This document shows, piece after piece, positions 53,869-63,728 of a stretch of 64,000 nt of DNA. The notes beneath the pieces are model-generated. The model was not told where the DNA came from, searched no databases, and worked only from the letters and a program-made list of their open reading frames with translations. The first letter of the stretch is position 1, and every line of letters begins with the position of its first letter. Origin of the DNA: Rhodoferax sp. (GTDB taxonomy: Bacteria > Pseudomonadota > Gammaproteobacteria > Burkholderiales > Burkholderiaceae_C); contig NZ_JAQTXM010000027.1 in NCBI RefSeq assembly GCF_028688795.1, positions 1-64,000 on the forward strand, in the 5' to 3' direction. A program made the translations under genes and the position numbers.

Positions 53869-55725
53869 TTAACGCACCTTGACGTTGGCCATTTCCTGGC
53901 CATCCGGGCTCATCACGTGGGTGGAGCAGGCCAGGCAGGGGTCAAACGAATGCAGCGTGCGCAAGATTTCCAGCGGCTGCTCGGGGTTGGCCATGGGGGT
54001 TCCCAGCAGGCTGGCCTCAAAGGCGCCAATCTGGCCCTTGGCATCGCGTGGGCTGCCGTTCCAGGTGGTGGGCACCACGCACTGGTAGTTTTCTATTCTT
54101 CCGTCTTTGATCTTGATCCAGTGGCCCAGCATGCCGCGCGGTGCTGCCACCACGCCCACACCCTTGGCCTCTTTGGGCCAGGTGGCGGGGTCCCACTTTT
54201 CGACGTTGGCGGTGCTGCGGTCACCCGCCTTGATGTTGGCCACCAGCTCATTGAAGTCGTCGAGCATCATTTCGCCGCAGTACTGGCTTTCCAGCGCGCG
54301 TGCCAGGGTGCGGCCAATGGTGGTGGGCAGCAACTGCTTGGCGGTGTATTGGGTTTCCGGCATGCCCAGCGCCTTGGGGAAGGAACTGTTGATCATCTGC
54401 GCCGCGTATTCGATCTGCTCCTTGGGGCGTTGTGCGTAGGTGTTGCCCTTGCTGGCATGGGCGTAGGCCAGGATGTAGCGCGACAGGGGCCCCACTTCCA
54501 TGGCATGACCGCGCCAGCGGGGTGACTTGATCCAGGAGTACTTGGCGCTTTCGTCGATTTCCTCGATGTTGGTGCGTGTGCCTTTGGTTTTGTCGCCCAG
54601 CTTGTAGTTGGGTTCTGTCACACCGTCCCAGGGGTGCAATCCTTTGGTGTCATCGGCGTATTTGTACCAGCTGTGGGTGACAAACTCTTGCACCTGCTCG
54701 GGGTCACGCGGGTCAATTGGGTGGATCTCGTCCCAGTTGCCGTTCAGGATGGCTCCGCCAGGTAACATCTGTGTCTTGGCATCGCCCATGACTTTTTCAT
54801 AGGTTCCGTAATCGCTGACATTGGTGGCGCTTAGACCGCCGCCGTAAAGCCAGCCAGCTTGCTTGTAAATGGTGCCAATGGCCAGCACGTCGGGGATGTA
54901 GACGTTTTTGTTGAACTCGATCATTTCGTCAATGCGCGCCTTGACAAAATTAAGCCGTTCCATGTTGATGGGTGCGCCTGCGGCGCCGTCGCCATCGATG
55001 TTGATGGCGCAGGGCACACCGCCCACCAGGTAATTTGGGTGCGGGTTTTTGCCGCCGAAGATGGTGTGGATCTTGACCCAGTCTTTTTGCAGGTCCAGCG
55101 CTTCCAGATAGTGGGTGACGGCCATCAGGTTGGCCTCGGCGGGAAGCACGTAGGCTTTGCTGCCCCAGTAGCCGTTGGCAAAGGGGCCGAGCTGGCCGCT
55201 TTCCACAAACTTCTTCAACCGGTTCTGAATGTCGCGGAAATAACCCGGCGACGACAGCGGGTGCGAGGGCGACACCGTTTGCTGTAACTCGCTGGTCTTT
55301 TTTGGGTCGGCTTTCAGCGCAGAAATAATGTCCACCCAGTCCAGCGCGTGCAGGTGGTAAAAGTGCACGGCATGGTCATGCACCTGCAGCGTTTTGGCCA
55401 TGATCTCGCGGATCAGGTAGGCGTTTTTGGGGATGACGATGCCCAGCGCATCTTCTACCGCACGCACCGAAGCCAGGGCATGGCAGCCGGTGCAAACGCC
55501 GCAAATGCGCTCCACAAAAGCCCAGGCATCACGCGGATCCCTGCCTTTCAAAATGACCTCCAGCCCGCGCCACATGGTGCCGGTGGAGACCGCGTTGCGG
55601 ATGATGTTGTCTTTGTCAATGTTGACTTCGCAGCGCATGTGGCCCTCAATGCGGGTCACGGGGTCGACGACGATGCGCCGGCCTGTGTTGTCAAGCTTGA
55701 AGCCCTGTGTTTCGGTTGCACCCAT
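53869..55725 (-). CDS. hoxG: Membrane-bound [NiFe]-hydrogenase large subunit HoxG
   Basis: The 618-residue large subunit, the same length as R. eutropha HoxG, has [11 protein letters not shown] and DPCLACSTH, the four nickel-binding cysteines. It ends with [15 protein letters not shown], the peptide cut by HoxM after the His. It carries the H2-splitting NiFe(CN)2CO site and travels through Tat bound to HoxK. The start at 55725 ([15 protein letters not shown]) fits the family. Confidence 0.97.
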   Translation of the reverse strand: MGATETQGFKLDNTGRRIVVDPVTRIEGHMRCEVNIDKDNIIRNAVSTGTMWRGLEVILKGRDPRDAWAFVERICGVCTGCHALASVRAVEDALGIVIPKNAYLIREIMAKTLQVHDHAVHFYHLHALDWVDIISALKADPKKTSELQQTVSPSHPLSSPGYFRDIQNRLKKFVESGQLGPFANGYWGSKAYVLPAEANLMAVTHYLEALDLQKDWVKIHTIFGGKNPHPNYLVGGVPCAINIDGDGAAGAPINMERLNFVKARIDEMIEFNKNVYIPDVLAIGTIYKQAGWLYGGGLSATNVSDYGTYEKVMGDAKTQMLPGGAILNGNWDEIHPIDPRDPEQVQEFVTHSWYKYADDTKGLHPWDGVTEPNYKLGDKTKGTRTNIEEIDESAKYSWIKSPRWRGHAMEVGPLSRYILAYAHASKGNTYAQRPKEQIEYAAQMINSSFPKALGMPETQYTAKQLLPTTIGRTLARALESQYCGEMMLDDFNELVANIKAGDRSTANVEKWDPATWPKEAKGVGVVAAPRGMLGHWIKIKDGRIENYQCVVPTTWNGSPRDAKGQIGAFEASLLGTPMANPEQPLEILRTLHSFDPCLACSTHVMSPDGQEMANVKVR

Positions 55726-55748
55726 GGTATGTGTCCTTGTGATGTGGT

Positions 55749-56825
55749 TCAGGCTTTGGTGGTTTTGTCTTTGGCCGCGGCAGCGCGGCTGATGGCCGAC
55801 ACGGCGGCATGGGCCACCACAGCGGCGCCCACCACGCCAGCGGCGGTGCCGCCAATCTGGTCGGCTGTGCCTTCCACGCCGAACTGGTGAATGGTGGTCA
55901 GGCGGTCGTAAAACGAGCCTTTGTCCCAGAAGCCGTCTTCCGAGCAGCCAATACAGCCGTGCCCGGCCTTGATGGGAAAACTGGTGCCCTCGTTCCACAT
56001 CACGGTGGAGCAGGCGTTGTAAGTGGTTGGGCCTTTGCAGCCCACCTTGTAGAGGCAATAACCTTTGCGTGCCGACTCATCGTCCCAGGCCTCGACGAAC
56101 TGGCCGGCGTCAAAGTGGGGGCGGCGGTAACACTTGTCGTGAATGCGCTGGCTGTAAAACATCTTGGGCCGACCCTGGCGGTCCAGCTCGGGAATCTTGT
56201 CAAAGGTCAGCATGTAGGTGATCACACCCGTCATCACCTCCGCAATTGGCGGGCAACCCGGCACCTTGATGATCGGTTTGTCGGTGATCACCTTGTGGAT
56301 TGGCGTGGCAGCAGTCGGGTTGGGCTTGGCGGCCTGCACACAACCCCAGGAGGCGCAGGAGCCCCAGGCAATCACCGCCTTGGCATCCTTGGCGACGCGT
56401 TTGAGTTTTTCGATAAAGGGCTTGCCTGACTGGATGCAGAACATGCCGTCTTCGTTGAGCGGCGGGTTGCCCTCTACGGCCAGGATGTACTGCCCTTTGT
56501 ACTTGGTCATCACCTCTTCAAGAATGGCCTCGGCCTGGTGCCCGGCGGCGGCCATCAGGGTGTCGTCGTAGTCCAGCGAGATCATCGACAGCACCACATC
56601 CTTGGCCAGCGGATGCGCCGAGCGGATAAAGCTCTCTGAGCAACACGTGCATTCCAGGCCATGCAGCCACAGCACCGGGGTGCGCGGCTTGGTTTCCATG
56701 GCATGTGCAATTTGCGGCACAAACGCTGGCGCCAGGCCAAGGGACGTGGCGGTCAGCGAGCAATATTTGAGCAAACTGCGCCGGGAAATTCCCTGGCGAC
56801 GCATGACTTCGTAGAAAGTCTCCAT
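55749..56825 (-). CDS. hoxK: O2-tolerant membrane-bound hydrogenase small subunit HoxK
   Basis: The 358-residue precursor has a twin-arginine signal ([19 protein letters not shown]). The mature part has LECTCCSES and GSCASWGC, the additional cysteines of the proximal [4Fe-3S] cluster that confer O2 tolerance, plus VPGCPP, and medial and distal clusters ([18 protein letters not shown]). A C-terminal hydrophobic helix ([20 protein letters not shown]) anchors it to HoxZ. I prefer ATG 56825 over 56840 because GGAG lies nine bases upstream. First gene of the cluster. Confidence 0.96.
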   Translation of the reverse strand: METFYEVMRRQGISRRSLLKYCSLTATSLGLAPAFVPQIAHAMETKPRTPVLWLHGLECTCCSESFIRSAHPLAKDVVLSMISLDYDDTLMAAAGHQAEAILEEVMTKYKGQYILAVEGNPPLNEDGMFCIQSGKPFIEKLKRVAKDAKAVIAWGSCASWGCVQAAKPNPTAATPIHKVITDKPIIKVPGCPPIAEVMTGVITYMLTFDKIPELDRQGRPKMFYSQRIHDKCYRRPHFDAGQFVEAWDDESARKGYCLYKVGCKGPTTYNACSTVMWNEGTSFPIKAGHGCIGCSEDGFWDKGSFYDRLTTIHQFGVEGTADQIGGTAAGVVGAAVVAHAAVSAISRAAAAKDKTTKA

Positions 56826-56860
56826 TGATTTTGTCTCCATCTTGTTTGGTAGGTGGATAC

Positions 56861-56876
56861 CTCAAGATGCATGCCA
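56861..56876 (-). promoter_or_regulatory. Candidate sigma-54 promoter of the hoxK cluster
   Basis: On the minus strand TGGCATGCATCTTGAG has a good -24 element and correct spacing, but the -12 GC is GA. The start would fall near 56851, 26 bases before the hoxK ATG. The presence of HoxA (with GAFTGA) predicts a sigma-54 promoter here. The rest of the 275-base gap up to 57101 shows nothing clear. Confidence 0.4.
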
Positions 56877-57100
56877 TTTTTGGGGTGGCAAGGGTAAGTA
56901 CCAATGGGGTGAGTGTAAGTGCTTGTTTTTATGTGGATTTTGTCTGGCAGCTGGACTTGCCTCAAGAGAGGCCCTTGCACATTACTGGTTAAAGTCTTGC
57001 CGTAAATGCGTGCAATCTGGAAAGGCTATTGGCAGCTGCCGTCTGCTTGACTGGGTTGAGCAGCAACCCATGCCATACATGCCCCGCGTCTAATGGGCTG

Positions 57101-60100
57101 TCAAAGCGGCGCCGACGACGTGTCGGGCCAGGGTGAATTCGCATCTGCTTGGCGCAAGTGGCGCAAACTGCCCAGCACCCTGTTGCTCAGCGCATCCAGT
57201 GCATCCAGTGCAAGGCGTTCTGTCGCGACCGATGTTGGCTCATGGGCCTCAACCCTGTGAACCAGTTCCCGGGCCCGGGCATGAAGTCTTTCATGAAGTG
57301 TGCAGAGTACCGTGAATTCAGGGTGTGACTGATATTGCTGGCAGGTGGAGGGTTTTGCAAGCCAGCGCCCAAGGCGGCAGTCATGGGGGGATTCGGCCGG
57401 TACTTGCGGTTCATGTCTGGCAGCAAAAGCATGCAGGTGTTTGAGCCACCCACGGTGTTCCACTTCGGCCAGCAAGACGGGAATTTCGCGCAGCCCGACC
57501 GCTTGGCTTTGCGCCCAGGCTTGCGGCACGTGCCAGTGCAACAACCAGTGCGGCACGGCTGCGCCTGGCATGGGTCGTGCAATGGCGTAGCCCTGGCCTA
57601 ACTCGCAGCCGAATTCAATCAGCAACTGGCCGTGGGCCTCTGTTTCCACCCCTTCAGCCAGAGCGCGACGGTCAAAGTTGCGCGCCAGGTCCAGCACACT
57701 GCTGACAAGGGTGGCGTGTTCGGCGTCATCAAGCATGCCTCGCACAAAGCTTTGGTCAATTTTGATGGTGTGGGCGGTGAGCTGCTTCAGAAATGTCAGC
57801 GACGAGTAGCCGGTGCCAAAATCGTCTAGCGAACATTCCATGCCGATGCTTTGCAACTGCCCGATCAAGGCCGACACATGGGCCATGTCTTCCATGGCAC
57901 CGGTTTCCAGAATCTCCAGCTCCAGTTGGCTTGGCCGCACCGTGGGCTGGGCGCGCAGTTGGCGCTGGAGGCGATCCGAAAAATCGGGGTCGTGCAGTTG
58001 AAGGCTGTCGATGTTGACGCTGACGGCCGTGTTCAGCCCCTGGGCATTCCACTGGGCCAGTTGCCCCAGAGCGGCTTCAATCACCCAGTCGCCCAACGTG
58101 ATGGCCATGGGGTGTTTGTCCAGCGTGGGGATGAACTGCGCTGGCGCCAGCAAACCCCGCGTGGGGTGTTGCCAGCGAATCAGCGCCTCAAAACCGACGA
58201 CCTCGCCACTGATCAGGTGCACCTTGGGCTGGAAATGCAGCAGGAATTCCCCGCTCAGCAGGCCCTGGCGGATCTCATTGATGCGCAAAAACCGGTCGCG
58301 GGTGCTCCCGTCGCTCACTGGGTCGAACAGGTGGTGGCGGTTTTTGCCTGCCAGTTTGGCCCGGTACATGGCCTGGTCGGCCTGGCGCAGCAGCTGTTCT
58401 GCATCCACTGTGTCGCCTTGCGGGTAAAGGGTGATGCCAATGCTGGCGGTTACAGACAAGTCAAGCCCTTCAATGTGGACCGGTGCAGACACCACCGCCA
58501 GCAAGCGCTTGACGGGGGCCAGGTAGGCCTCGGCCTTGTCCAGCTCGCCCAGAATTACGGCAAATTCGTCACCGCCAATGTGGGCAATGTGGGGGTGCTC
58601 GCGCATGGTCTGCGAGAGCCTGCGGCTCACCTCCAAAATCACCTGGCTGCCCACCTCAAGTCCATGGGCGTTGTTGATGTCGGCCAGACCATCCAGGTCG
58701 ATGTAGGCCACAGCCAGATGCTTGTGTTGTGCGGTGCAGGCGGCCATGGCAACGTCCAGCAGCGCCACAAACATTTTTCGGTTGGGCAGGCCTGTCAACG
58801 CATCGTGATGGGTGATGTGGTCGATTTGTTCGCGGTGCGTTTTTTGCTCTGTGATGTCAATGCAGATGCCCGCCACGTACAGAGGTTTGTGGTTGGTGTC
58901 GCGTTGGGTCACGCGCCCAAGCGTGCGGAACCAGACCCAGTGGCCGTCCTGATGGCGCAGACGCATTTCAATTTCAAAACGTGGCAACTCACCGCTCAGG
59001 TGGCGTGCCATCAGCAACTGTTCTTGCTGGCGATCGTCGGGGTGGAGCATGGCGATGACGTTGCCAAAAGGTCCCTCCCGCTTGCCTTCGGCTTTGTACC
59101 CGAGCATGACCGCGGCGCGCTCGTTGTAGCGCACCACGTTGGCGGCAATGTCCCATTCCCAGGTGCCGGCATGGGCCGCGTCAATGGCGTTTTGCAGGCG
59201 CAGGCGCTCGGCATCCAGGGCCGCTGCGGCGTTGGCTCGCTCAGTGATGTCGTGGCTGATGCCCAGCACACCCAGTAACTCGCCGTTTGGCCCGGTCATG
59301 GCGACCTTGGTTGCCTCCAGGAGCGCACGGTGGCCGTCACTGGCAAACGTGACCCACTCCTCATTCACCGTGGGGCGCTGTGCTGCCATGGCGGCAAGGT
59401 CTTTCTCGCGGAAGAAATCGGCAAGCGCCTTGGGCACAAAGTCATGGTCTGTTTTACCAACAATGTCGGTCTCAGGCGCACCAAAAAATTGCTCAAAGGC
59501 AGGGTTGCATGACAGGTAGACCCCATTCGCGTCTTTCAGCCAGATCAGGTCAGGAATGGTGTCGACCAGTATGCGCAGGTGCAGTTCGCTGGTCTGCAAG
59601 GCTTGTTCGGCCCGGTGGCGCTCGGTGATGTCGGTGAAGCCGCCCAGAACGCTGGGCTTTCCATCAAGCGTCAGCGGCACGCGCTCAATGATGGCCATGA
59701 AAATGCTGCCGTTCTTTCGGCGCACGGGTATGGCCATGGCGGCCTTGGCCGCGCCGGGCGACATCTGCTGGAAGTCAGCTTGCACAAGATGCAAGGCTTC
59801 TGGTGGGTGGAGTTCCGGCACACGCATGTTCAGCAACTCGTCCTGGCTGTAGCCCAGCATCTGGCAAAACCAGGGGTTGGCAAAGACAATTTGGCTGGAT
59901 TCGGTGTCAACGGCTACCACCCCGCTGGGTATGGCGTCAAGCAGGGTGCGCAATCGGCGCTCCGTGGCGGTCCACGTCGTTGGCGTTTGACCGGCATCAG
60001 TGTGCAGCAAGTGCCAGCGTGCCTCGCTGTCAGCCAAGGCTTGCTCGGCGCGCTGACGGCCCAGTTTTTCGTGCATCAGAATAAGCGCTTGTGACGAAAG

Positions 60101-60604
60101 CGTCTGGTACATGCCCAGTACGGTCTGGATCAGCGTGGCGGTGGCACCTTCCATGTGGGCATCGGCCTGGGCGTGGGCAGCGCCCACACTGAGCCCTTGT
60201 TCAATGGCATTCAGGGCCAACGCCATGCGCTTGTCGTTGTCCAGAATGTGGTAAGCCAGCCATTGGATCAGGTAAGAAAACAGGTCGTCCAGCACCTCCT
60301 GAAACGCACGCTGACCTGATTGCAGTTCCACCATGTGGGTGAAAAAGCGCTGGTGGGTTTCCATGTGTTTGTCCAGCCAGACGTCGCCTGCCAGAGCGGT
60401 GTGCCAAATGCCTTCTTCAGTGCGGAAGTGGTAGTCAGCGTAGTCTGCCAACTCGCCCAGGATGGCTTGAACCTCGGCCTGTGTGGCGCCCTGAACGTGC
60501 TGTTGCGCCAGACGGTTGATGAGATTGACCAGCACGCGGTGTTGTTCGTCAATCAGGGCAATGCCCGTTTCTAGCTGCGGGTTCCAGGGGAAAATCTCAA
60601 ACAT
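57101..60604 (-). CDS. Hemerythrin-PAS-GGDEF-EAL-CZB signalling protein
   Basis: The 1,167-residue soluble protein has, in order: bacteriohemerythrin (1-135; iron ligands in DEQH, HFRTEE, HMETH and HILDND), three PAS domains (about 210-330, 335-455 and 458-585), GGDEF with intact HIGGDEFAVIL, EAL with intact FEALIRWQH and DDFGTGYSSL, and a C-terminal stretch like the zinc-binding CZB domain (HRGWLKHLHAF, DCRLGRWL, HERLHARA). It probably makes or degrades cyclic di-GMP in response to oxygen or redox at the hemerythrin diiron site, with zinc as a second input. No membrane segments. It reads toward hoxK; the 275-base gap suggests a separate unit. Confidence 0.88.
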   Translation of the reverse strand: MFEIFPWNPQLETGIALIDEQHRVLVNLINRLAQQHVQGATQAEVQAILGELADYADYHFRTEEGIWHTALAGDVWLDKHMETHQRFFTHMVELQSGQRAFQEVLDDLFSYLIQWLAYHILDNDKRMALALNAIEQGLSVGAAHAQADAHMEGATATLIQTVLGMYQTLSSQALILMHEKLGRQRAEQALADSEARWHLLHTDAGQTPTTWTATERRLRTLLDAIPSGVVAVDTESSQIVFANPWFCQMLGYSQDELLNMRVPELHPPEALHLVQADFQQMSPGAAKAAMAIPVRRKNGSIFMAIIERVPLTLDGKPSVLGGFTDITERHRAEQALQTSELHLRILVDTIPDLIWLKDANGVYLSCNPAFEQFFGAPETDIVGKTDHDFVPKALADFFREKDLAAMAAQRPTVNEEWVTFASDGHRALLEATKVAMTGPNGELLGVLGISHDITERANAAAALDAERLRLQNAIDAAHAGTWEWDIAANVVRYNERAAVMLGYKAEGKREGPFGNVIAMLHPDDRQQEQLLMARHLSGELPRFEIEMRLRHQDGHWVWFRTLGRVTQRDTNHKPLYVAGICIDITEQKTHREQIDHITHHDALTGLPNRKMFVALLDVAMAACTAQHKHLAVAYIDLDGLADINNAHGLEVGSQVILEVSRRLSQTMREHPHIAHIGGDEFAVILGELDKAEAYLAPVKRLLAVVSAPVHIEGLDLSVTASIGITLYPQGDTVDAEQLLRQADQAMYRAKLAGKNRHHLFDPVSDGSTRDRFLRINEIRQGLLSGEFLLHFQPKVHLISGEVVGFEALIRWQHPTRGLLAPAQFIPTLDKHPMAITLGDWVIEAALGQLAQWNAQGLNTAVSVNIDSLQLHDPDFSDRLQRQLRAQPTVRPSQLELEILETGAMEDMAHVSALIGQLQSIGMECSLDDFGTGYSSLTFLKQLTAHTIKIDQSFVRGMLDDAEHATLVSSVLDLARNFDRRALAEGVETEAHGQLLIEFGCELGQGYAIARPMPGAAVPHWLLHWHVPQAWAQSQAVGLREIPVLLAEVEHRGWLKHLHAFAARHEPQVPAESPHDCRLGRWLAKPSTCQQYQSHPEFTVLCTLHERLHARARELVHRVEAHEPTSVATERLALDALDALSNRVLGSLRHLRQADANSPWPDTSSAPL

Positions 60605-60672
60605 GAAAATCCAATGATGTCGAAAAATTTAAGTCAGGCTGGTTTCACTGGGCTGACCTGTCACAACTGTAC

Positions 60673-61443
60673 TCATACACTGCGCGCAAAAAACACCGCG
60701 CTCATCACCAGCCCGGTGACGATCACGCCCACGCGCACCCACTTGGTGGGCAGCCGCTTGGACCAGCGAGCGCCAAAAAAGCCACCAGCCGTGGCCGCCA
60801 CCATCATCAGCAGGCCTTCGCGCCAGGCAATCGCGCCAGCCAGCACAAACGCCGCCACCGACAACCACGACAACACCAGCGAGTTAAGGTTCTTCAGCGC
60901 GTTGGCGGTGTGGATGCGTGACTCGCCGGTGGCACTGTAGAGCGCCATCAGCAAAATGCCCAAGCCACCGTTGAAGTAACCGCCGTAAATGGCCGCCACC
61001 AGCAAGCCAGGCTCGCGCCACTTGGCCAGGCTTGATTCACCGTGCGCTGGGCTGCTGGCGCGCCGCGCAATGGCGGGGCCGGCTGCAAACAGCACGGTGG
61101 CAAACAGCAGCAGCCAGGGCACGATGCCAGAGAACACCTTGGCCGGTGTCACCAGCAGCAGCAAGGCACCCGCCACACCACCAACGGCCGAAATCGCCAT
61201 CTCGCGCTTCAGGCGTGGCAGCGGCACGGCCCGCAATTCAGGCCGAAAACCCAGTGTGCTGCCCAAGTAGCCGGGGCTCACCGCTAACGCGCTGGTGGCG
61301 TTGGCCATGATCGGTGGCACACCGGTGAAGATGAGCGCCGGCAGCGTCAGAAAGCTGCCGCCGCCGGCAATGGCGTTGAGCACGCCCGCGGCAAATGCGG
61401 CGCTGGCCAGCAGTAGGGAGGTGGTCCAGAAATCGGTAAGCAT
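60673..61443 (-). CDS. TauE/SafE-family sulfite or anion permease
   Basis: The 256-residue protein has about eight membrane segments and the family motif AGVLNAIAGGGSFLTLPALI at the start, repeated in weak form in the second half (YGGYFNGGLGILLMAL). Members export sulfite, sulfoacetate or take up sulfur compounds; the substrate is unknown here. It is followed 68 bases later by the hemerythrin gene on the same strand. Confidence 0.87.
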   Translation of the reverse strand: MLTDFWTTSLLLASAAFAAGVLNAIAGGGSFLTLPALIFTGVPPIMANATSALAVSPGYLGSTLGFRPELRAVPLPRLKREMAISAVGGVAGALLLLVTPAKVFSGIVPWLLLFATVLFAAGPAIARRASSPAHGESSLAKWREPGLLVAAIYGGYFNGGLGILLMALYSATGESRIHTANALKNLNSLVLSWLSVAAFVLAGAIAWREGLLMMVAATAGGFFGARWSKRLPTKWVRVGVIVTGLVMSAVFFARSV

Positions 61444-61461
61444 CTGGCCATTGTCACCGTG

Positions 61462-62142
61462 TCAGCGCGCCACCCGAAACTGGGTGCCCCGGAAATTGAA
61501 CACGGCGCTGTGCTGCCGGATTTCCTCCAGTGTCAGCTCGGGCGCCACCACGCTGCCTTGCGTCAACACTTGGTTGTTGACCAACAATAGGCGAAGTTTT
61601 GGGTCATCGGCGTACACCGTGCCGGTGATGGTGAGCGCGGGAATTTGACGCCTCAGGGCATCTGGTAACTCACTCAGCAAGGGCGTAGCGGGTGGGGCGG
61701 ACGCTTTCGCGGTTTGCAGCGCTGCCACGCTGGCGGGGTCAGCGGCTTTTGTCGTTGTTGGATTGGCTGCTGCAGTTGAGGCATGTGTGCCTGCGCTCTT
61801 GGCGAGACTCGGCCCCATCGGCGAGGGCAACGCGGCTTTAACAGCTGCCTTGGGGCTTGTCGCCTGCGCGTTGACGGCGATGGTCGGCGGTGTTTGAGGT
61901 GCGGCTTGTTGTGCCGCTGGTACAGAGATGCCGGGCACTTCGGTCGGCGTGCGCCAGGCCCATAACCCAAAGGCCAGGGCGCACAGCAGCCCGGCTGCGA
62001 CCAGGAGCAGCCCAACCCGGTTTTGCAGCGGTGGCGGTGCAGCGCCACCAGCGCTTGGCAGCTGCCGGGCGTGCAGGCCGGGCACGGCGCCGCGGCTGCG
62101 TTCGGCATCGGCGCGTTTGAGGGCATCAAGAATGTAGGACAT
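61462..62142 (-). CDS. GspB/ExeB-like secretion assembly protein
   Basis: The 226-residue protein starts MSYILDALKRADAER, the hallmark of GspB/ExeB. One membrane helix (about 44-66) is followed by an Ala/Pro-rich linker and a periplasmic domain (LTITGTVYADDPKLRLLLVN) of the GspB type. With the ExeA-like ATPase it helps place the type II secretin in the outer membrane. It is 13 bases downstream of the exeA-like gene. No other gsp genes are in the window. Confidence 0.85.
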   Translation of the reverse strand: MSYILDALKRADAERSRGAVPGLHARQLPSAGGAAPPPLQNRVGLLLVAAGLLCALAFGLWAWRTPTEVPGISVPAAQQAAPQTPPTIAVNAQATSPKAAVKAALPSPMGPSLAKSAGTHASTAAANPTTTKAADPASVAALQTAKASAPPATPLLSELPDALRRQIPALTITGTVYADDPKLRLLLVNNQVLTQGSVVAPELTLEEIRQHSAVFNFRGTQFRVAR

Positions 62143-62155
62143 GGGTTGGGTGATC

Positions 62156-63412
62156 TCAGCGGGGGGCGGTTGGCTGGCTGGGCGCGGTCAGGCCAAGGGC
62201 ACGCTCCATCTGCAGAAAAGTCAGTGGGCCCAGCACGCCGTCAGGCTCCAGGCCTTGCGCCTTTTGGAAGGCACGCACGCGGGCTTTAAGGTCAGCGTCG
62301 GCCACCGGTTGCGGCACTGGCGCGCGTCCAGCCACTGGGGCTTGCGCTGCGCTGGCCGGGTCTGGGCTTGGCGTCGCTGTTGACGCGCCAACGTTTGGGG
62401 CGCGGGCGACCGTGGCACTGGGCCGGGTGGGCGCGACGACCTTGGCGACGGGTGGCGCTTTGGGGGCCTCGGGCCATAGCAAAAGGCCAGCCCCTGCGGT
62501 CACGACCAGCAGTGCCAAACCGGCCAGAGCAGCAATATGGCGCGGTGATGCCCAGGCGCGCGCGCTGTCGTTGCCAAACACCTCGACGGCGGCTTTGTTG
62601 ACCACAGCCGGGTCAACCCACTGCTGGCCATTGGCCCAGGTACCCAGCAGTGCACGGCCACTCAGCAGATTGATGCGCCTTGGCACACCATGCGCGAGCT
62701 GGTGGATACGCGCCAGCGCCTTGGGGCTAAAGGGCAGGGCACCTGTGTGGCCCGCCACGCCCAGGCGGTGTGTGATGTAGTGCGTGGTCTCTGCTGCGTT
62801 GAGCGCATCGAGGTGAAAGCGCGCAATCACCCGTTGCGCCAGCTGTTCCAGCTCTGGCGCGGCCAGCATGGTGCGAAGTTCGGGCTGGCCTATGAGCACA
62901 ATCTGCAACAGCTTGCGCTCGTTGGTCTCCAGGTTGGTCAGCAGACGCAGCTGCTCCAGCACATCGCCACTTAGGTTCTGCGCCTCGTCAATGATCAGCA
63001 CACAGCTTTGCCCGGCGGCATGGCTTTGCAGAAGGAACGTGTTGAGCGCGTCAATGCAGGTCTTGGCCGTAGGTGTTTGGGCGCTGTCTGGCGGCAAGGT
63101 GACGTGGAATTCTTCGCAGATCGACTGCAACAACTCAATGACAGTGAGCTTGGGGTTGAAGATATAAGCCACATGGCAGCCGGCGGGAATCTGCTCCAGA
63201 AAGCAGCGGCAAATGGTGGTTTTGCCGGTGCCGATGTCACCCGTGAGCAGCACAAAACCGCCGCCCGTGCCACCGGTTGCATTGCCTTTGCCCGCCACAC
63301 CAAAAAGCAGGTGCGCCAGGGCTTCGCGGTGGCGCTCGCTCATGAAGAGAAAGCGCGGGTCCGGGGCGATGGAGAACGGGTCTTGGGTCAGGCCGAAATG
63401 CTGGGTATACAT
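62156..63412 (-). CDS. ExeA/GspA-like AAA ATPase with peptidoglycan-binding domain
   Basis: The 418-residue protein starts with MYTQHFGLTQDPFSIAPDPR, typical of ExeA. It has Walker A GDIGTGKTT (about 56-64) and Walker B VLIIDEAQNL, then a membrane helix near 290 (IAALAGLALLVVTAGAGLLL), an Ala/Pro linker and a C-terminal peptidoglycan-binding domain (VRAFQKAQGLEPDGVLGP). ExeAB remodels peptidoglycan so that a secretin can assemble. MSHA-type pilus ATPase MshM is a related alternative. Confidence 0.87.
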   Translation of the reverse strand: MYTQHFGLTQDPFSIAPDPRFLFMSERHREALAHLLFGVAGKGNATGGTGGGFVLLTGDIGTGKTTICRCFLEQIPAGCHVAYIFNPKLTVIELLQSICEEFHVTLPPDSAQTPTAKTCIDALNTFLLQSHAAGQSCVLIIDEAQNLSGDVLEQLRLLTNLETNERKLLQIVLIGQPELRTMLAAPELEQLAQRVIARFHLDALNAAETTHYITHRLGVAGHTGALPFSPKALARIHQLAHGVPRRINLLSGRALLGTWANGQQWVDPAVVNKAAVEVFGNDSARAWASPRHIAALAGLALLVVTAGAGLLLWPEAPKAPPVAKVVAPTRPSATVARAPNVGASTATPSPDPASAAQAPVAGRAPVPQPVADADLKARVRAFQKAQGLEPDGVLGPLTFLQMERALGLTAPSQPTAPR

Positions 63413-63728
63413 GCAAAATATGCCTCTAGCCCTTGCATATTAACCGCAAGCAGCTATTTAATTGGTAGCGTTTGGTAGGCATTCAAGGCAACGCGGGCTG
63501 CAACGCCCGGGTGCATGTCGCGATTTTGGCATGACGGGATGGTGGTGAGCTAACGAGAACATGCTGCGCGCGCAGTGCCTGTTGCTTGCCATGCTGGCTT
63601 CGGGTCTGGCAGTCGATGAAAAACGGTTGCAAAGTATTTCTGGAGACTGGTAGCGCAGGGTCATTTGGTTTGCCTTTACGGGGGTAAGCTAGTCCCAAAT
63701 CAGAAAAAATTCAAGGGAGGGTGGCATC
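63413..63728. other. Intergenic region between exeA-like gene and cas3
   Basis: The 316-base gap lies between divergent genes and holds palindromic repeat copy F at its left end. No other gene is supported. A strong ribosome site (GGGAGGG) ends it, before the cas3 GTG. No CRISPR repeats are present in it. Confidence 0.6.
63416..63470 (-). repeat. Palindromic repeat family, copy F
   Basis: On the minus strand: CGCTACCAATTAAATAGC, TGCTTGCGGTTAATATG and CAAGGGCTAGAGGCATATTTT. It matches copies B and E closely and lies just upstream of the exeA-like start, in the 5' leader. Confidence 0.8.

Noticed and set aside
57851..59278. 475-codon plus-strand frame opposite the GGDEF-EAL gene
   Set aside because: Antisense shadow; no recognisable domain, whereas the minus strand encodes intact GGDEF and EAL motifs.
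63413..63728. CRISPR leader or array upstream of cas3
   Set aside because: No regularly spaced direct repeats are present in this gap.
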